Shown piece after piece: positions 33,492-46,800 of a stretch of DNA of 64,000 nt. The translations under genes and the position numbers were made by a program. Below the pieces are notes generated by a model. The model had not been told where the DNA came from. It was given only the letters and a program-made list of their open reading frames with translations, and made no database searches. The first letter of the stretch is position 1, and the number at the start of each line of letters is the position of its first letter. The stretch spans positions 186,001 to 250,000 of the forward strand of contig MU839120.1 of assembly GCA_030685235.1 (NCBI GenBank). Direction: 5' to 3'. This stretch comes from Copromyces sp. CBS 386.78. Taxonomy: Eukaryota > Ascomycota > Sordariomycetes > Sordariales > Sordariaceae.

Positions 33492-34921
33492 GATTTTCGT
33501 GGTTGAGTGGCAGGGGGAGCTTTTAATGCGTTCCACCTCTGTTTAAACCGTTCGATGCCGTGGTCTGCTCTGGGCGACATTAAGTAAGGTGGATGTGCTG
33601 ATTACCATCGGCCTCGGAGGTTATGTTCATGTGGAAAGAGCATCGAAGACGAGGAAAGAGCAGTCATGTTTGCGAGGGAAGTCGCGTGTGGCAACTGTGC
33701 TTGCCATTGAAGATCATTGTTTGTCCTCGATGACGGCGCGAAAGAAGCGGGACAGCACGTGCCCCTCCTCTGAATATCCGAGCTTGTTGCAGGGTTAGGG
33801 TTCGGTTCGATCCCCTAACAGGCCAAGGGGTTTTGTTCCACAATCAACCCACTTCTTCAAGTGGCCAAGATGAAAGAGATCATTGAATCCGCCATATCAT
33901 CCACCATGCTCATCACGACGAGCAAGCCTCTTTACCCTCGTTGTCCCTCCTGAACTGGTGAATACTTGCGAAAACCTCCACAACATGCAATCGCCATCAG
34001 ATGCGGAGGTTCCCATGACATGTCATTGGTCAAGCCAGGGAACCCGCAGAGCAACATCTTCCCGAGCAACCGTCTCTCGCGTCTGTGCCGACCTCGACTT
34101 TACACCGACTCCGGCTTCTCGGATCGAAAGCTAGAAACGGAAGTCGTGAGCCGGCAGCGAGCCATGCACAAGCGGGCAAGCCGCACCCAACACCCAAGGT
34201 CGATTGCAACATTGGCCGGGATGGGGCTCGGAGAAAGTTCTTCTCGTCCCGCCCCGTCTTCGAGAACTTTTCTCTTTTCGGACCTCCCCCGCCACTGGGC
34301 GTTACTCTGGTGAACAGCAGCTTGGTTTGGTGAACGCTGTTTTTGATAGACGCAGCCAAGCAGCTCCGGAGGCACAACTCTGTCATGCAATATTTGCGGC
34401 ACCTTTTCTGCTGTGCCTTGCTTCAAATTACCCATTAGCCTAACGAGCCTCTTTGGGTATTTAATGCTACACAGACCCAAGGGAAAGGCAACTCTGCCTG
34501 TAGAAGGGCACCGAACCGACCCAGGTTCTCGCCTCAAGACCTCAAGTGAGATGGAAGGGCGTACATGGTGGAAATGGTCCGGCCAGTCTGTCCCTCCCAC
34601 CCATGTTTCTTCTTGGTCTGCTACCACCTAAACCCCGTGATCTCGCAGCTGTTGATGCAGACGGCAAATAGCCTACTGCAGGCTATCCGTTACTGGACTA
34701 ACCTTTTCTTCGGGTGAATTGATTATGCGCATCATGTTGTTACACGAGACGTCCACGCCATCACAAGCCTGCCGAGTCTTGGGTGTATATAACTTCTCGG
34801 CGTCTCGCCGTCACTTGGAGCTCGGCTATGTTGATAAGTGGCAAGTGAAAGTTCAACTTCAGCTCTTCCATATCCAACTCGCCAAGAGCTTCCAAGTCCT
34901 CTCCAGTCTCTTCTCTTCACC
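33492..34921. other. Divergent promoter region, HRQ1 / GDSL esterase
   Basis: HRQ1 reads leftwards and the esterase rightwards, so both promoters lie here. It holds a telomere-like 12-mer about 300 bp from the HRQ1 start. Open frames on both strands show no domain. Confidence 0.5.
33791..33802 (+). promoter_or_regulatory. Telomere-repeat-like motif AGGGTTAGGGTT upstream of HRQ1
   Basis: This is an exact copy of the 12-mer seen at 26143-26154, placed 300 bp upstream of the HRQ1 start codon in a divergent promoter. It could be a Tbf1/Teb1-type site. Function is inferred. Confidence 0.4.
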
Positions 34922-36091
34922 ATGTTGTTCTCCATGCTCCTGGCCGGCGCCTCCTTGGCTGCCTCTGCCTCTGTTGCTGCTAAGCCCACCAAGAAGCCCT
35001 TTGACTTTCTTGTGACCTTTGGCGACAGCTACACGGACAACGGCCGTTTGGGATACTATATCGGCCATGGAGGCAACCCTCCTCCGGCCGGTCAGCTTCA
35101 CGGCGAGGGCGACATGACCGCCAGCGGTGGTCTGACCTGGAACCAGTATGCCAGCAGGCAAGTTGGGGCCAAGCTTGTCGACTACGCCGTCAGCGGCGCA
35201 ACCTGCTCCAACCAGGTCATCTCGCGGTACTTCAGCGCCATCAACAGGGACTTCCCGGCTGTCTTGGATGACGAGCTTCCTTCTTTCGTCGCCGATACTG
35301 CCTATACGTCCATTTTCCCCAACAGGACCGCCGACAACACCGTCTACGCCCTTTGGATCGGAACCAACGATCTCGGTGGCGATGCCTTCCTGACCGAGAA
35401 CCAGCATCCCGGCAAGACCCTTACCGACTTCTCCGAGTGCATCTGGACCGTTTTCGACACCATCTACAAGTCTGGCGGTCGTCGTTTCGTCCTGCTGAAC
35501 TTGGCGCCTTTGCACCTGGCGCCTCTCTATGCCACACTTGAGAACGGTGGCTTCTCGGGAGCCAGCCAGTTCTGGGCCGGCAAGTCGCAGTACAACGTCA
35601 CGGAGAGGAGCGAGAAGATCAAGGAGTACAGCACCACCCTCAACACCGTCTTCAGCTACGGCGCTGCCGTCAACACCAGGCTCAAGTCGCGCTGGCCCAA
35701 GGCTACCTTTGATCTCTTTGACGTCCACAGCCTCTTGACTGACGTCCACGAGAACCCGGCCGCGTATCTGGACGCTCCTCACAACAGCACCGGATACTTC
35801 CACCACTGCTCGGCTTCCGGTGGCGACTGCGTTGACCAGACCAGCCTTGGCCCGTTGAGCGGTTTCATGTGGTACGACGAGTTGCACCCTTCCACCAAGA
35901 CCGGTATGTTTTGTCCCGTTTTCATGAGTTTATATTTCTAGCTTGCCATCAGCCCATCACCCTGTTGCTGTGTTGTCGGGTCCAAACATGTGAAATTTGC
36001 TGACAAGGATATGCCAGATTCCGTCATTGCTAAGCACTTCCTCGATGTCGTTGCTGGGCAGTCCAACTATGGCACTCGCTATTACGACTAA
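34922..36091 (+). CDS. Secreted GDSL/SGNH esterase (CE16-like)
   Basis: The two exons are 34922-35903 and 36018-36091, with a 114-bp intron (donor GTATGT, branch GCTGAC, acceptor GCCAG), giving 351 aa. The start at 34922 gives a clean signal peptide (MLFSMLLAGASLAASASVAA). The SGNH blocks are present: nucleophile Ser36 in FGDSYTDNGR, GTND at 147-150 (WIGTNDLGG), and the Asp319/His322 pair in YDELHPS. This is the layout of fungal acetylesterases of family CE16, which remove acetyl groups from hemicellulose oligomers; the family call is an inference. N-glycosylation sequons NRT, NVT and NST are present. The second exon provides the last 24 residues, which are needed for the family's usual C-terminal helix. 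The frame is open 28 codons upstream of this ATG but without a signal peptide. Confidence 0.92.
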
Positions 36092-38206
36092 GCCGTCAAA
36101 GTCAAAGATGGGGAGGGTGTTGGTAACGAGAAAGGAGCGAAATAGAATATAAATAATGTCAAATCTCCCTTTCCGACGGCTGTGTTCCAAGCTCTGTATG
36201 AAATGCAAGGTGTTGTCGTGCAATGTAATTTACGATCGCTGTCTGCATACCGGCATTATCAAGCATGAAGATACAGGACGGCGGAGTGGGCTTTTGTCCG
36301 CCGCGCACATCTGTGCAACCACAGAGACGAGCGAATGGCATGGCTTCGCAGTTCGCACATCATGTCTGGCTTGCATTTTGCTCGACCTCCACAGAACTTT
36401 GCATCCCGGTCGCTTCCGGTCAATCCACCCCACTTGCAAAGGGCGCCTCTCCCCATCAGGCTAGCGTCTCGGTGGTCACAGTCACGCAGGCCAGCAGGAA
36501 CCCACTCACACCCGCTTTTCGTCTTTGCAATTTTGCATTCGGGCACATTGGCCCTCGTGGCATTTTCGCACGACCTCCCGTGCCTCCGCGCAGAGTCGCA
36601 GAAGTCGCTTCTCTGCCACAAATCCTCGCTCGTTTTTCCGCTCTTCCCAACGCCCGCCCTACCGGTGCCTGTTGAGCCTGTCTACCGCACCTGCGCACAC
36701 CAAACTCGGTCAACATTGCCAGCAATTACCTGTAGCAATCGCCGTCCGCCAATACAGCATTACATACACATTACATACGGAAACCCTACGCACATTGTAC
36801 CGCTCAGGCTCAGCCTCCAGCTAACAGACTTCTGTCCCTCGGCCCGATCCCGTCCAGTATCCATCACGTCAGCCAGGCATCTCGTCTCGTCTCAATCTTC
36901 GTTGGCTCCTGCCAGGTACTTACGGTTCCTTTCTGTGGCCCTCACCTCGGCTCAGGGTTCCGGATCGGTCCCCCTTTCAGACCCAGCTTTCCAGGGCTGC
37001 CCTTCTTCATCTCATCCCATCACTTTTAACCCCCTCATCTGTCCTGGGTAGGGCTGGGCGGCTTGTGAGAGACAGACCCTGCGTCACCCTGCCTTATCTA
37101 CTTTATACTTCCGGTCTCATTATCGGCATTCCCTTGCTGCTGTTGGGGAGTTTGTGTCCATCTCCATTCGATCGTGACCAACTGACTGGACACTCACACG
37201 CACAGTCTCGTCACTTGGCTGTCTGCACTATCAGTCCCCGGTAACTTTACCCCGTACTGCATCCCGTCGTGGTGTGCCTCGCTGCCGGGTGCCACCTGTC
37301 TGGACCCCAGATCCATCAAAGAAGACCTTCCAGACGTTGGATAGTCTGTCTTTCTACCTACACCCCCCCTCGTCGTACCTCTCAGAGCCGTACGTACAGG
37401 TACCCTACTTGTACATCCGAACATCCTCCCTAACCTTCTAACAAAGGGCAGCGTACTTTGGGCGTCAAGTCAGGTACATCAGTATACCTCTCCCAGTATA
37501 CAATATCTGAGGTGACCCTCACACCCTTACACATCCGTCACACCGTATCAATTCCGCCCCACGCGCCGTTCTGTCCCGTACAGAATAACAGAGCAAGACG
37601 TGCGGTGATAGAGAAAAGAGCCTGCGTGGTGTGTGGTGGTGAATCCTGCTGAGGCGATCCGGAAGCAGGAACCACCAAATATCGGCCAACATTGGGGTCT
37701 CATCCCAAGTCAAGATTGGGCTGAAGCAACCCGACACATCCCTGGTTGCCTCACACATAACGCCCGGTTCCATCCCATCCTCAAACGTGCCTGGGCACGT
37801 AGGTACCTTACAGCCTACAGATATCTGAAGCGCCGTACCTATAGTATCTGGCTTTACAAGTTTGACGGCGGGAAAAGACCAAGGACAAGACGAAACTTTC
37901 GTCAGTGTCACCCCAGTTACAGAAGAACCGACTGCCGAACGCCTGGAACAGCGCCGTCGAACAAGTCTGTGGGCGCTAACAACCCACGAACAGGGGACAA
38001 ACAGGCTTCTTGTTGGTTGGCTGCTGCGTTAGGCTGGATTCATTTTGTCGATTGATGGCCTTACCCCTTCCCCACATCTGAATTGGCAGCCGCAAGACCT
38101 ACCTGATCGAGGTGATCCACGCCCACCACCTCAGCACGCACGACGTTGCTGTTGTCATCTGCTCCCTTGGCGCTCCAGTTGGTCCGTCAACGATAAATCA
38201 TAAGCC
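36092..38206. other. Long intergenic region / 5' leader of the Gln-rich gene
   Basis: These 2.1 kb precede the glutamine-rich gene. The second half is CT-rich with many short ATG frames, as in long fungal 5' UTRs of regulatory genes. One 238-codon frame (36335-37051) is Pro/Ser-rich from CT-rich composition and has no domain. No RNA gene is seen. Confidence 0.45.
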
Positions 38207-40149
38207 ATGTACCAACCCCAATACGGCTACAACCTCAATCCCGCCGGTGGCGCGGGAGCTGGTAATTCAGCCTTCAACGGTGCCCCACCTCCACAGAACC
38301 CTCAGAACTCTCATGTCTCTCAGGTTCCTCAGGCGCCTCACTTGCAGCCCAGTCCCAGTCGTGGGCCGTCCCCGAGCCAGCAGCAGCGTCATCAGCAGAT
38401 GATGTATAATGGCCAGCAGCAGCAGCAGCAGCCCGGGCAGCAACACCATCCAGGCCAGCAGCAAACGCAGCAGCAGCAGCAGTTCCACATGGGCTCCCAA
38501 GCCAGCGGCAGTCACTTCCCAGCTGCTGCTGCTCCGAGCCCAGGAATGATGGGAACAGGTGCTGGTCCTGCAGGAATGATGCAGAATGCCGCTATGTCGC
38601 ACACCGTGGCTGCCACCAATGGTCAGAGTAAGCTTTAACCCTTTCCCTCGCGCGCCTTGTTTATCTTTCCACCCACCCCCTTGGCCCTGGCCTCCTGGAC
38701 CTCATGCCCGCTGCCTACCTCTACGTATCATCGTCCCACTCCTCCTTTGGGCCTTCCGCAGCTACTGTTAGACTTTGTTTCCCCGGTTTTGTTTCTCACT
38801 GTATTTGATTGTACCTTTTTTCCTTGTTTCACGTCCCGGCAGGTTTGCGTCTTACCGCCCACCCGGTGTCTCACGGGTCCTGCCGCGCTTCATCCCGTCT
38901 GTCAAGTTCGTCCTGCGTCTTTCAATGCCATTCTCCGATTCGCACCCCCCTTGGACCCCTTCCCCATTGATTATCAGTCGAGTACCTACCTCTACCTACC
39001 TAGCCATCCACCTGTCTGTATACCTTGGGCGTGAAAAGGCTGACCGACTCTCCGGATCAACAGTGGCTTTCCAGACGCCTTACACAAGCGCGCCGTATGT
39101 GGCAGCCGTGCCATCACCCGCGGCACCTCAGCCGCAACTTCCAGCTAACTATATGATGTCTGCTTCTATGCCCCATTATCCAATGAATGCTGCCATGTCC
39201 CAGCAGCAGCCAATGATGCAACGTGTACACCCTTCTCAGCAGAATGCTGCCAACATGTCCGCATCAACACCCCAGCGCTCCTTCAACCCTGCTCCTCAGG
39301 GCACCCCAAACAACGCGATGCCCTCCCAGCAACCAGGTACATATTCTAGTGCCGAGGGCGGAGGCTCTGCGAATCAGACACCAACCGCCACCCAGCCTCA
39401 AAGTGGCTCGGCCGTAGGCACACCCCAAACACCTACGTTCCCTTCCACCGGAGGACAAGGTCAGGTTAACGGGACGCCGATACACTCGGCCCCCCAAAGT
39501 CCGGCTACGAGATCGCGTGAAACGGAAAGGTTCGCCGTACTATTGGAAATCAACCATGAGCTCCTGTACGAACTAGCGTGTCTCCACATTAGTCGGCTAG
39601 AGATCAAGAGAGAGAAGGAGGCAGCTGGTGAGTCGGGTGAGCAGCAGCAAAACGGTTGTATGAGTCTCTCCGAAGAGGAGAAATTGACAGAGCAGGATTA
39701 TCAGCAGTAAGTGGCAACCACAGCGGAAGGATCAGGTATATCGAACTCAAATGACTAATCTCGAGTTATAGATGCTTGGTCAGGGTCAGAACCAACATGG
39801 GCTTCATGGCTCCGCTATCACAGCCGGGCAAACAACCCAATGTACACCCGTATCCAGCATATCTGACACCCCCACCCCTACACCTGAATCTCAGGATAAG
39901 AGTAGCACAGAACACGTCTGCTGAGGACAGCGCGGGCGACGCGCCACCTGACCCCAACACTGATCGCGCGGAAAGGCATAAGATTATGACGGATCTTTAC
40001 AAGAAGCTCCAGTCACTTTACCCAGCCCTTGATTATAAAAATGAGCCTATCTGGAGGTTGGGCGCGAACGCTTCATCGGGATCATCGGGTGCTCCTGGAT
40101 CTGGGCCGATGCCAGGAGGTACTCCTGATCAGATGTCACAGCAAGCAGG

Positions 40150-40189
<40 letters not shown>

Positions 40190-40336
40190 AGCCAGCAACA
40201 GCAAGGGCAGCAGAATCCACTGCAGCCACAACAGCAAGGGCAGCAATTAAATCATCAGCAAATGATGATACTGAAGCAACAGCAACATTACCGCGAACAG
40301 ATGCACCAAAAGCAGCTACAAATCCAACAGCAAATC

Positions 40337-40368
<32 letters not shown>

Positions 40369-40633
40369 GCAGAACGGCCAGCTAGCTAGTGGTGGTGGTG
40401 TCGGGCCCAACCACGGAAGTCCGGCTCCAGGCCGGCAGATGCTATCACAGCCCATGAAGACGTCGCAGATGACGCCTCAGATGTCCAACGCCGTCCCTCC
40501 CGGGATGGTGACACAACATCCGCAGCAAATGCTAGGGACGGCGCTACAACATCGGCAGGAACAGCAGCAGACTCAAGGTCAGCAAACTCAACAGGATACG
40601 CAGTTGCAAGCCAATACCTCGGGACCGCCATGA
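38207..40633 (+). CDS. Glutamine-rich protein, possible transcription coactivator subunit
   Basis: The three exons are 38207-38627, 39064-39706 and 39772-40633, with introns 38628-39063 (436 bp, donor GTAAGC, acceptor ACAG) and 39707-39771 (65 bp, donor GTAAGT, branch ACTAAT, acceptor ATAG), giving 641 aa. Exons 1 and 3 are dominated by Gln/Pro/Met/Asn, with a pure CAG-coded Gln run around 40151-40188. The one ordered block spans exons 2 and 3: ETERFAVLLEINHELLYELA, a charged loop, then DYQQCLVRVRTNMGFMAPL, and later HKIMTDLYKKLQSLYPALDY. Its LLEIN...L...YQQCL pattern recalls the helical SSXT/SS18 domain of SWI/SNF subunits, but I cannot confirm that. Likely nuclear. The first intron is far longer than any other here. 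Neurospora has a 'glutamine repeat protein' class that this could belong to. Confidence 0.75.
40151..40191 (+). repeat. CAG trinucleotide tract coding polyglutamine
   Basis: A nearly perfect run of CAG codons in exon 3 of the glutamine-rich gene; a second, shorter CAG/CAA mix lies near 40330-40375. Pure CAG runs are prone to length change between strains. Confidence 0.85.
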
Positions 40634-43600
40634 GAACTTTGCTAGAAGTCATCCATCCCCTTGGTGGTCATGAAGGTGAACGAGATGGCGAAGAAGAGAC
40701 ACGTCATATCAAGCTTGTATAACGGCGGGCTTTTAGGAGTTTTGGGCGGTTCCTGGACTGAAAGTTTGGGTATGTACTAGAAGAAGAAGAAGAAGAGATC
40801 AAAAACGAAAAGACGGAACGTTTGGATTTTACGTATCGGATAGCCGGAATAGACTATAAGGCGTGGAGTTTCACACAAGATTTTGAGATTGGGCATCCTC
40901 TTGGTTCCTACTATATAATGTGCTTTGCCTCTGACGGACGGAAGACAAGCATGGCTTTCATTCTTCCTGAGATGCTTCGAACTAAAATAGGAGGCTTGCG
41001 CTGTTGCCCTTCTCTTTGTTTTCTCCTACGTTTGCTGTCCGTTTCGGTTGTTCGTCGTGGCGCGGATTTCGTTTTGCCAACACCACATTACACTATAGCG
41101 GAATAGACGGTGGGTTTTTGCTTTGTTTCAACTTGTTTCCAGCTACGTGTTCAACACAAGCGTATGAACTGTGAAAGAAAACAGTAGATCATAACATCAA
41201 CGGATAAGCCACATCCACCTACAAGTACCATGACACCTTAGCCGCATCATCGTGACCTAATATCCACATACTGGTTCACATCCCGATCAACTTCGGCGAT
41301 TCCATATTAATATATGTATCAGCACATACCTTCGATCGGACCAGGTGCTTCCGGCATACCCGCCCTAGATACTCGAAAGCCTCAGCTTGCTGGGTTGATG
41401 AACATTGATATTTCATCTCAATTTCCAACAACCAGTCAAGGTAAGACCTCAGCCTCTCTGTTTACATTGCGGAGTGACGCACGTGGCTTGACGTGACGCG
41501 ATAACCCGAACTCCTCACAGAGCTTCAAAGACCTTTGACGTTTTGGTCGACACTCGTTGAGGAGGACTTGATCTCGCTCGCTCTGCTCATACGGACCGTG
41601 ACCCGGGCCGCACCTGGGATGATTCACTCCAAAGGTTTACTCCGTCCGTTTACTCAGTAGGGAAACATGTGGTCTGCATACCTAGTCTACCTAGCGGTGT
41701 GGAATGCTTTAATCCGTCTCATCGAACTACTATGCAATAAGGTTGCGTCGCAGCCTCTTTGTACCATCACCACCGATGAGGCAGGAGGTCACAACTGTCC
41801 AAACTGAAGTTCCTGCAGCAGTTGCAGCACTTGTTCCTGCGGGCTTGTTGCGGGCTGGCAGGCACAGGATGCAACCCGCCTTCGCCAAAGCGATCGACTG
41901 CAGTCGTTGTGGGGATTGGATGCAATGTTCGGCCAAGCGATGCTTCTCCCATTTCTCGGCCAATCAATCAGCCTTACTTGCACCGCTTGCATGTGGAGAT
42001 TGTGCAGTTGATTGGTTGGAAATTCGACGGTTTTTGGGTGATGCGTGTGAAAAGGGGGTTGGTGTTGGAGAGTGGAGGTGATGACTGTCAAAACGCTTTT
42101 GAGGTTGACGAGAAACAACAGCAACAGAGTCAAAGAAAAGGCCAGATGGATTGTTCAGTTTGATGCTTCTCAATTGGCGAGGGACGGCACCGGCGCACAC
42201 ACACAAAGACACTATAGGCGATTTAAGGACGATAATAGCATTGTTGTGGGATAATTCGGTAACAAGTGATCTATGGAGCTACATATGCGGTGAAGGAAGC
42301 AGCCATCCAGGCACGCCAGGGGCCGGGACGAGGCACGGGACGGTGGATGGGATCAGGGGTGAGACCCCCGCCGCCGGCCCGCCGCCCATTGACAACCCGA
42401 CCTCGAGGTCCATGATCGGACAAGACCGACCGATCTTCCATTCTTCTCTAGTCGGCCGCTGTCAAAAATATCAACACCACTGCATCGGTGGGATCGGTGA
42501 CAATGTCTTGGATGGTGTGGAAGTCAGCGGTTCTCTTTCCATGGATATCCGTGGTCTTCCTTGGTAGGGGTGCGCTGGAGGTGGTGCCGTTGCCGTGATG
42601 AGACGTATTTGCGATTGATCATTCATTCTCAGGTTCAGAGCCTACCTTAACTGCGTTCCAGTGTCTCGGTGGATGCCCTGTAATTCTGCGAGAATTGGAT
42701 GAGATCAGGGGTGGTTCCAACTTTGGCCCGTTCACATTGCACACTGTCTGGTGCTTGAACCCCTGAATCCGACATTGTCTGTTTCTCCTTGGTGACTCTT
42801 GCCGCCAATTGTCCTCCTCCTTCTTGGAAACTGCAAGTGCGCGTTTCTCAACAACAAAAGTCGCCATTAGGTCTTTCCTTTCTGCAAGATCCAACCAGCG
42901 CTTTGAGCAAAGGAATCAGTCACGCTGCTGGGGCGGGTCGAGTCGCGCGGTTTCAGCATTCAAAGTTCTTGGCCGCTCGATGAAACAATAACAGCGAAGC
43001 ACCAGCCAGTCGCGCGCCAAGAGCTACCTTAAGGTAGCCCATTTGCACCCATTCGCCCCGGGCGGTTCTGGCTCTGAGAAGGCACGCAGGCTAACGAGAC
43101 GAGGACATCCACACCAAAACAAAGTCCACTTTCCTTCGTGCCGTTGGCGAGACGCCCATCCCTGTCTGCCTCTTTCCCTTGTTGAGCCGTCGATTCGAAA
43201 GCATCTGGGCAGAAGCTTTTCACTTTCTCTTTTTGCCTTCCTGTCAGTTGGGAAGTGGAAAGCGACTGCAAAAGAAAAATTTGATCACTTGTTGTTGTTG
43301 TTGTTGTCCCCCGGCTGAAAGGAGAAGAGTGAAAAGAACTTGAAGACATCCAAGCAGCAAGCGGGTACCGTTTACACACAATACCTTGGCTTCAAGCTGG
43401 GAACCCCCCTTCACCGACTTAATAACTCGAACGGACGAACGAATCGAGCCATCACGGTACACAAGCCAGGATTTTGATTTTACTCTTTTGGAGTGGCAGC
43501 GGGACTCGGAACCTGCTTGCAGAGACGAAGACAGACGAAGAAACACGCCAATTTTGTTCCACAACAACAAACGAAGCAAACCCGGAATTTTCACAACAAG

Positions 43601-43860
43601 AGTTAAACCAAACCAGAGAAGACCTGCCGATTTACATACAACACTTTATCTTCTTTTCGAGGCCCATTTTAGCACCTTTTTTTTTTTTTTAATTTTTTTA
43701 TACTTGCTGCGGTCATCGCAGCGCGCTTGCACGACCTGCCTGTCGACCCGCGTTGTGCCACCCTCCGGCCTTCTCGAGTTTCACCGCCCCCTCGATCTCA
43801 ACCCCAAATTACACCAAATCGGCCACCACAAAAACACTCCAAACCGATTTAGGCCTCGGG
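40634..43860. other. 3.2-kb intergenic region
   Basis: It lies between the glutamine-rich gene and the TBC gene, both on the plus strand. The last kilobase is CT/AT mixed with a T run at 43678-43690 and several short ATG frames, consistent with a long 5' leader. No frame above 174 codons and none with a domain. Confidence 0.45.
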
Positions 43861-46800
43861 ATGGAGCTCGATCGCAAAACACGGGACAGCAGGCACGACA
43901 GCAAATATGATGATCAAGAAGAAACATCAACAAAGTCGCCGCTCCCATCACCAAGTCCCACCGGGACGACCAATTCCTCTCCGATCGAGCTAGAATTCGT
44001 CAACAAGAGGACCATGGAGCACGGCTCCCTCGTGTCCGTCCGCCTCTCCGAAGCTTCACGGTCTTCACTCCAAATCGACACGGCCGTTTCCCCACCACGA
44101 AAGAACGTCTGGAGTCTCGAAGACTCACCCTGCGCTTCGCCAACCGACGATGCGGATACGGAAACAATCAAGGAAGAAAAGGACGATGAGGACAGAAATG
44201 ACGAGTTAAAAACGCCGGCGTCGACGCACAGCCCAAGCTTGCTGGAAGAGCTTGAGAGTGTGCAAGAAGAAGACGATGAGGAAGCGGAAGACGATGACGA
44301 TGATGCACGCAGCGAGGGCTCAAGCACTGAATCCGAAGACGTGAATTGGGACGATCTGCAGAAGAAAGAGGACGAGCAGGTCAAAGAGCAAGATGCAGAT
44401 AATGTAAGTTGCATGCACATGCAGCTATGGCTGACGCTCCCGTTCCTGAAATAGTGCGACATCAGCCTATTTTGGCGGCTTACCCGCGCTGACACTCCCG
44501 CCTTTACAGACACAGTCGACTGCGATGCTGCTAGCGAAACTGGAGCAGGAAAATAATAAGATCGCGACAAATCCCAAGAGTGTCAAGGTTGCCGCCGTGG
44601 AAAAGGTAGCTTCGCCCGGCCGCAAACCGAGACCACCATCCATGGCTCAGCTACGACAGATGGTCAATGGACCTACCCCTCCTGCTCTCAGATACTCGGT
44701 CCTGCCGCCGCCACCCATGACCGAGCTCGAATTCTACATGGCCCTGGTCAAAGATCCTAAGCAGACGGCAGCCAGGCTTCCCACTCTGCTCTCCAACAAG
44801 ATCAGAAAGGGTATCCCCCCGCCGCTGCGTGGTGTCGTGTGGCAGAGCATGTGCGGTGCTCGTGACAAGGACCTCGAGGACGTGTTCGAACGGTTATCTG
44901 GCGAGTCAAGCCCATATGAGGGCATCATTGGCAAAGATCTCGGACGAAGCTTCCCCGGCGTGGAGATGTTTAGGGATCCCGAGGGTGACGGACAGCGCAT
45001 GCTCGGTCGTGTGCTCAAGACGTTTAGTCTATACGACACGAAAATCGGATACTGTCAGGGACTTGCGTTTCTGGTCGGACCCTTGTTGATGCACATGCCG
45101 GATAAGCACGCATTTTGCGTTTTGGTCAGGTAAGTCGGAGTTCCTGCACCGTTGGGAATTGTGATGGACATCGGATCGTCTTTGGCGGTGGCGAAAGTCG
45201 ATCGATCCGGAAATCAAGTGGCCGATCAGCTAACACATGCATTTCCACACACACACAGGTTGATGGAGAACTACGATCTGCGCCACTGCTTTGTCCCTGA
45301 CTTGTCAGGACTGCACGTGCGAATTTACCAGTTCACGGAACTGCTCAAGCAGCATCTGCCCGTGGTGTCGGACCATCTCGAGGACTTGGGCGTCGAACCC
45401 GCCTATGTTTCACAATGGTTCCTGTCCTTCTTCGCAGTGACATGTCCCCTGCCCATGCTGTTTCGCATCTACGATGTGATCTTTGCGGAGGGGGCATCGG
45501 AAACGATCATGCGAGTAGCGCTGAGTTTGATGCGCAAGAATGAAGGCCGCATTCTGGCGTGCACGGAGATGGAGGACGTCATGCAGCTGCTTTTGTCACG
45601 CGGCTTGTGGGATTGTTACCACTACAATGCGGACGAGTTCGTCCAGGACTTTGTCGCTTTGTCGGACGTGGTCACCCGGGAACGAATGGCATTGCTCGAA
45701 CAGGGGTACCGTGAAGCCAAGATCCCCCCAAGCGCCAATCCCAAGAGCGAAGATGCGCCGGGGTCTGATGTTGCAACAGCAGCCTCCCGCTTTCTGGGTC
45801 GCTTGTGGGCTTCCTCATCAACCCCGAAATTGGCCTCTTTCGCGTCGGCAGTTCAGGGGTCCTCCACCGCGTCCTCGTCTTCACCCACCACCAATTCGTC
45901 TGGCAGTACCCTTAGCCCCGGTCTGTCACGTCCCCTCAGCATGCTCCGCCGCAGCACTTCGAAACAGAGCATAGCCTCTACATTGAATTCCATGGAGGCT
46001 GCATCACAATCATCAACAGCGTCGTCGTCGGCCAGTGTCTTGAGCTCTGCTTCGACCGAAGCGACGTCGCTCCAATCGCGCGACAGCTCCACCACCGTCG
46101 ACCACGATTCATCAAGGGACTCAGTCGCTCTTGGCAGCAGCGCGGCTAGCACCAAGGCCAAACAGGCGCACTTCTCGGTTACTCCCAGCCTCTACCAAGA
46201 CGACCGCAAGCACTTGCACACACAGATCGAAGACCTCCTCACCGCCCTTAGCGAACTACAACGGAACCACGCCCTGCTGGCCAGCCAATTGCAGAAGGAG
46301 AGAGAGGAGCGCGAAGAAGATCGCCAGGCCGTACGCTCGTTGCTCGATGGCCTTCGAAAGAAGGCCAACCCAACACTGTCATATGCGGCGGCAGCAAGAG
46401 AGGCCGAAGAAGACGACGAAATACCGAGCAAAGATGTCGAAATTGATCTTAGCCCCGAGGAGCTGTCCGACCTGCTCGACTTCGTCGCCGACCGATTCAG
46501 CGAAGAAGATCCCAACAAGGTATCAATACCGCAAACCAAGGAGCAGCTGCACGAAGATCTTGTACGAGTAAGAGAACAACTGTCGAACGAACAAGCGAAG
46601 ACACAAGAATGCAACCGCAGGATACATGATATGGAGCAAGAGGTGGCCACCATGAAGGAACAACTGAGGGAAACCCACGCCCATGTGCGCAACATGCATG
46701 CGGAAAAGCAGCGCCTTGAGCGCCAAATCCACGGCATGCGGGTTAGAGCTTCAGATGCCACGCCTTCCACGGAGGGAGGCGACTGGTTTGGACGATCATC

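Noticed and set aside
34859..35887. 342-codon minus-strand frame
   Set aside because: It is the shadow of the GDSL esterase exon, with Val/Gly/Arg-rich composition and no motif.
36335..37051. 238-codon plus-strand frame
   Set aside because: Its Pro/Ser/Leu/Arg composition is what CT-rich leader DNA gives; no domain and no supporting splice pattern.
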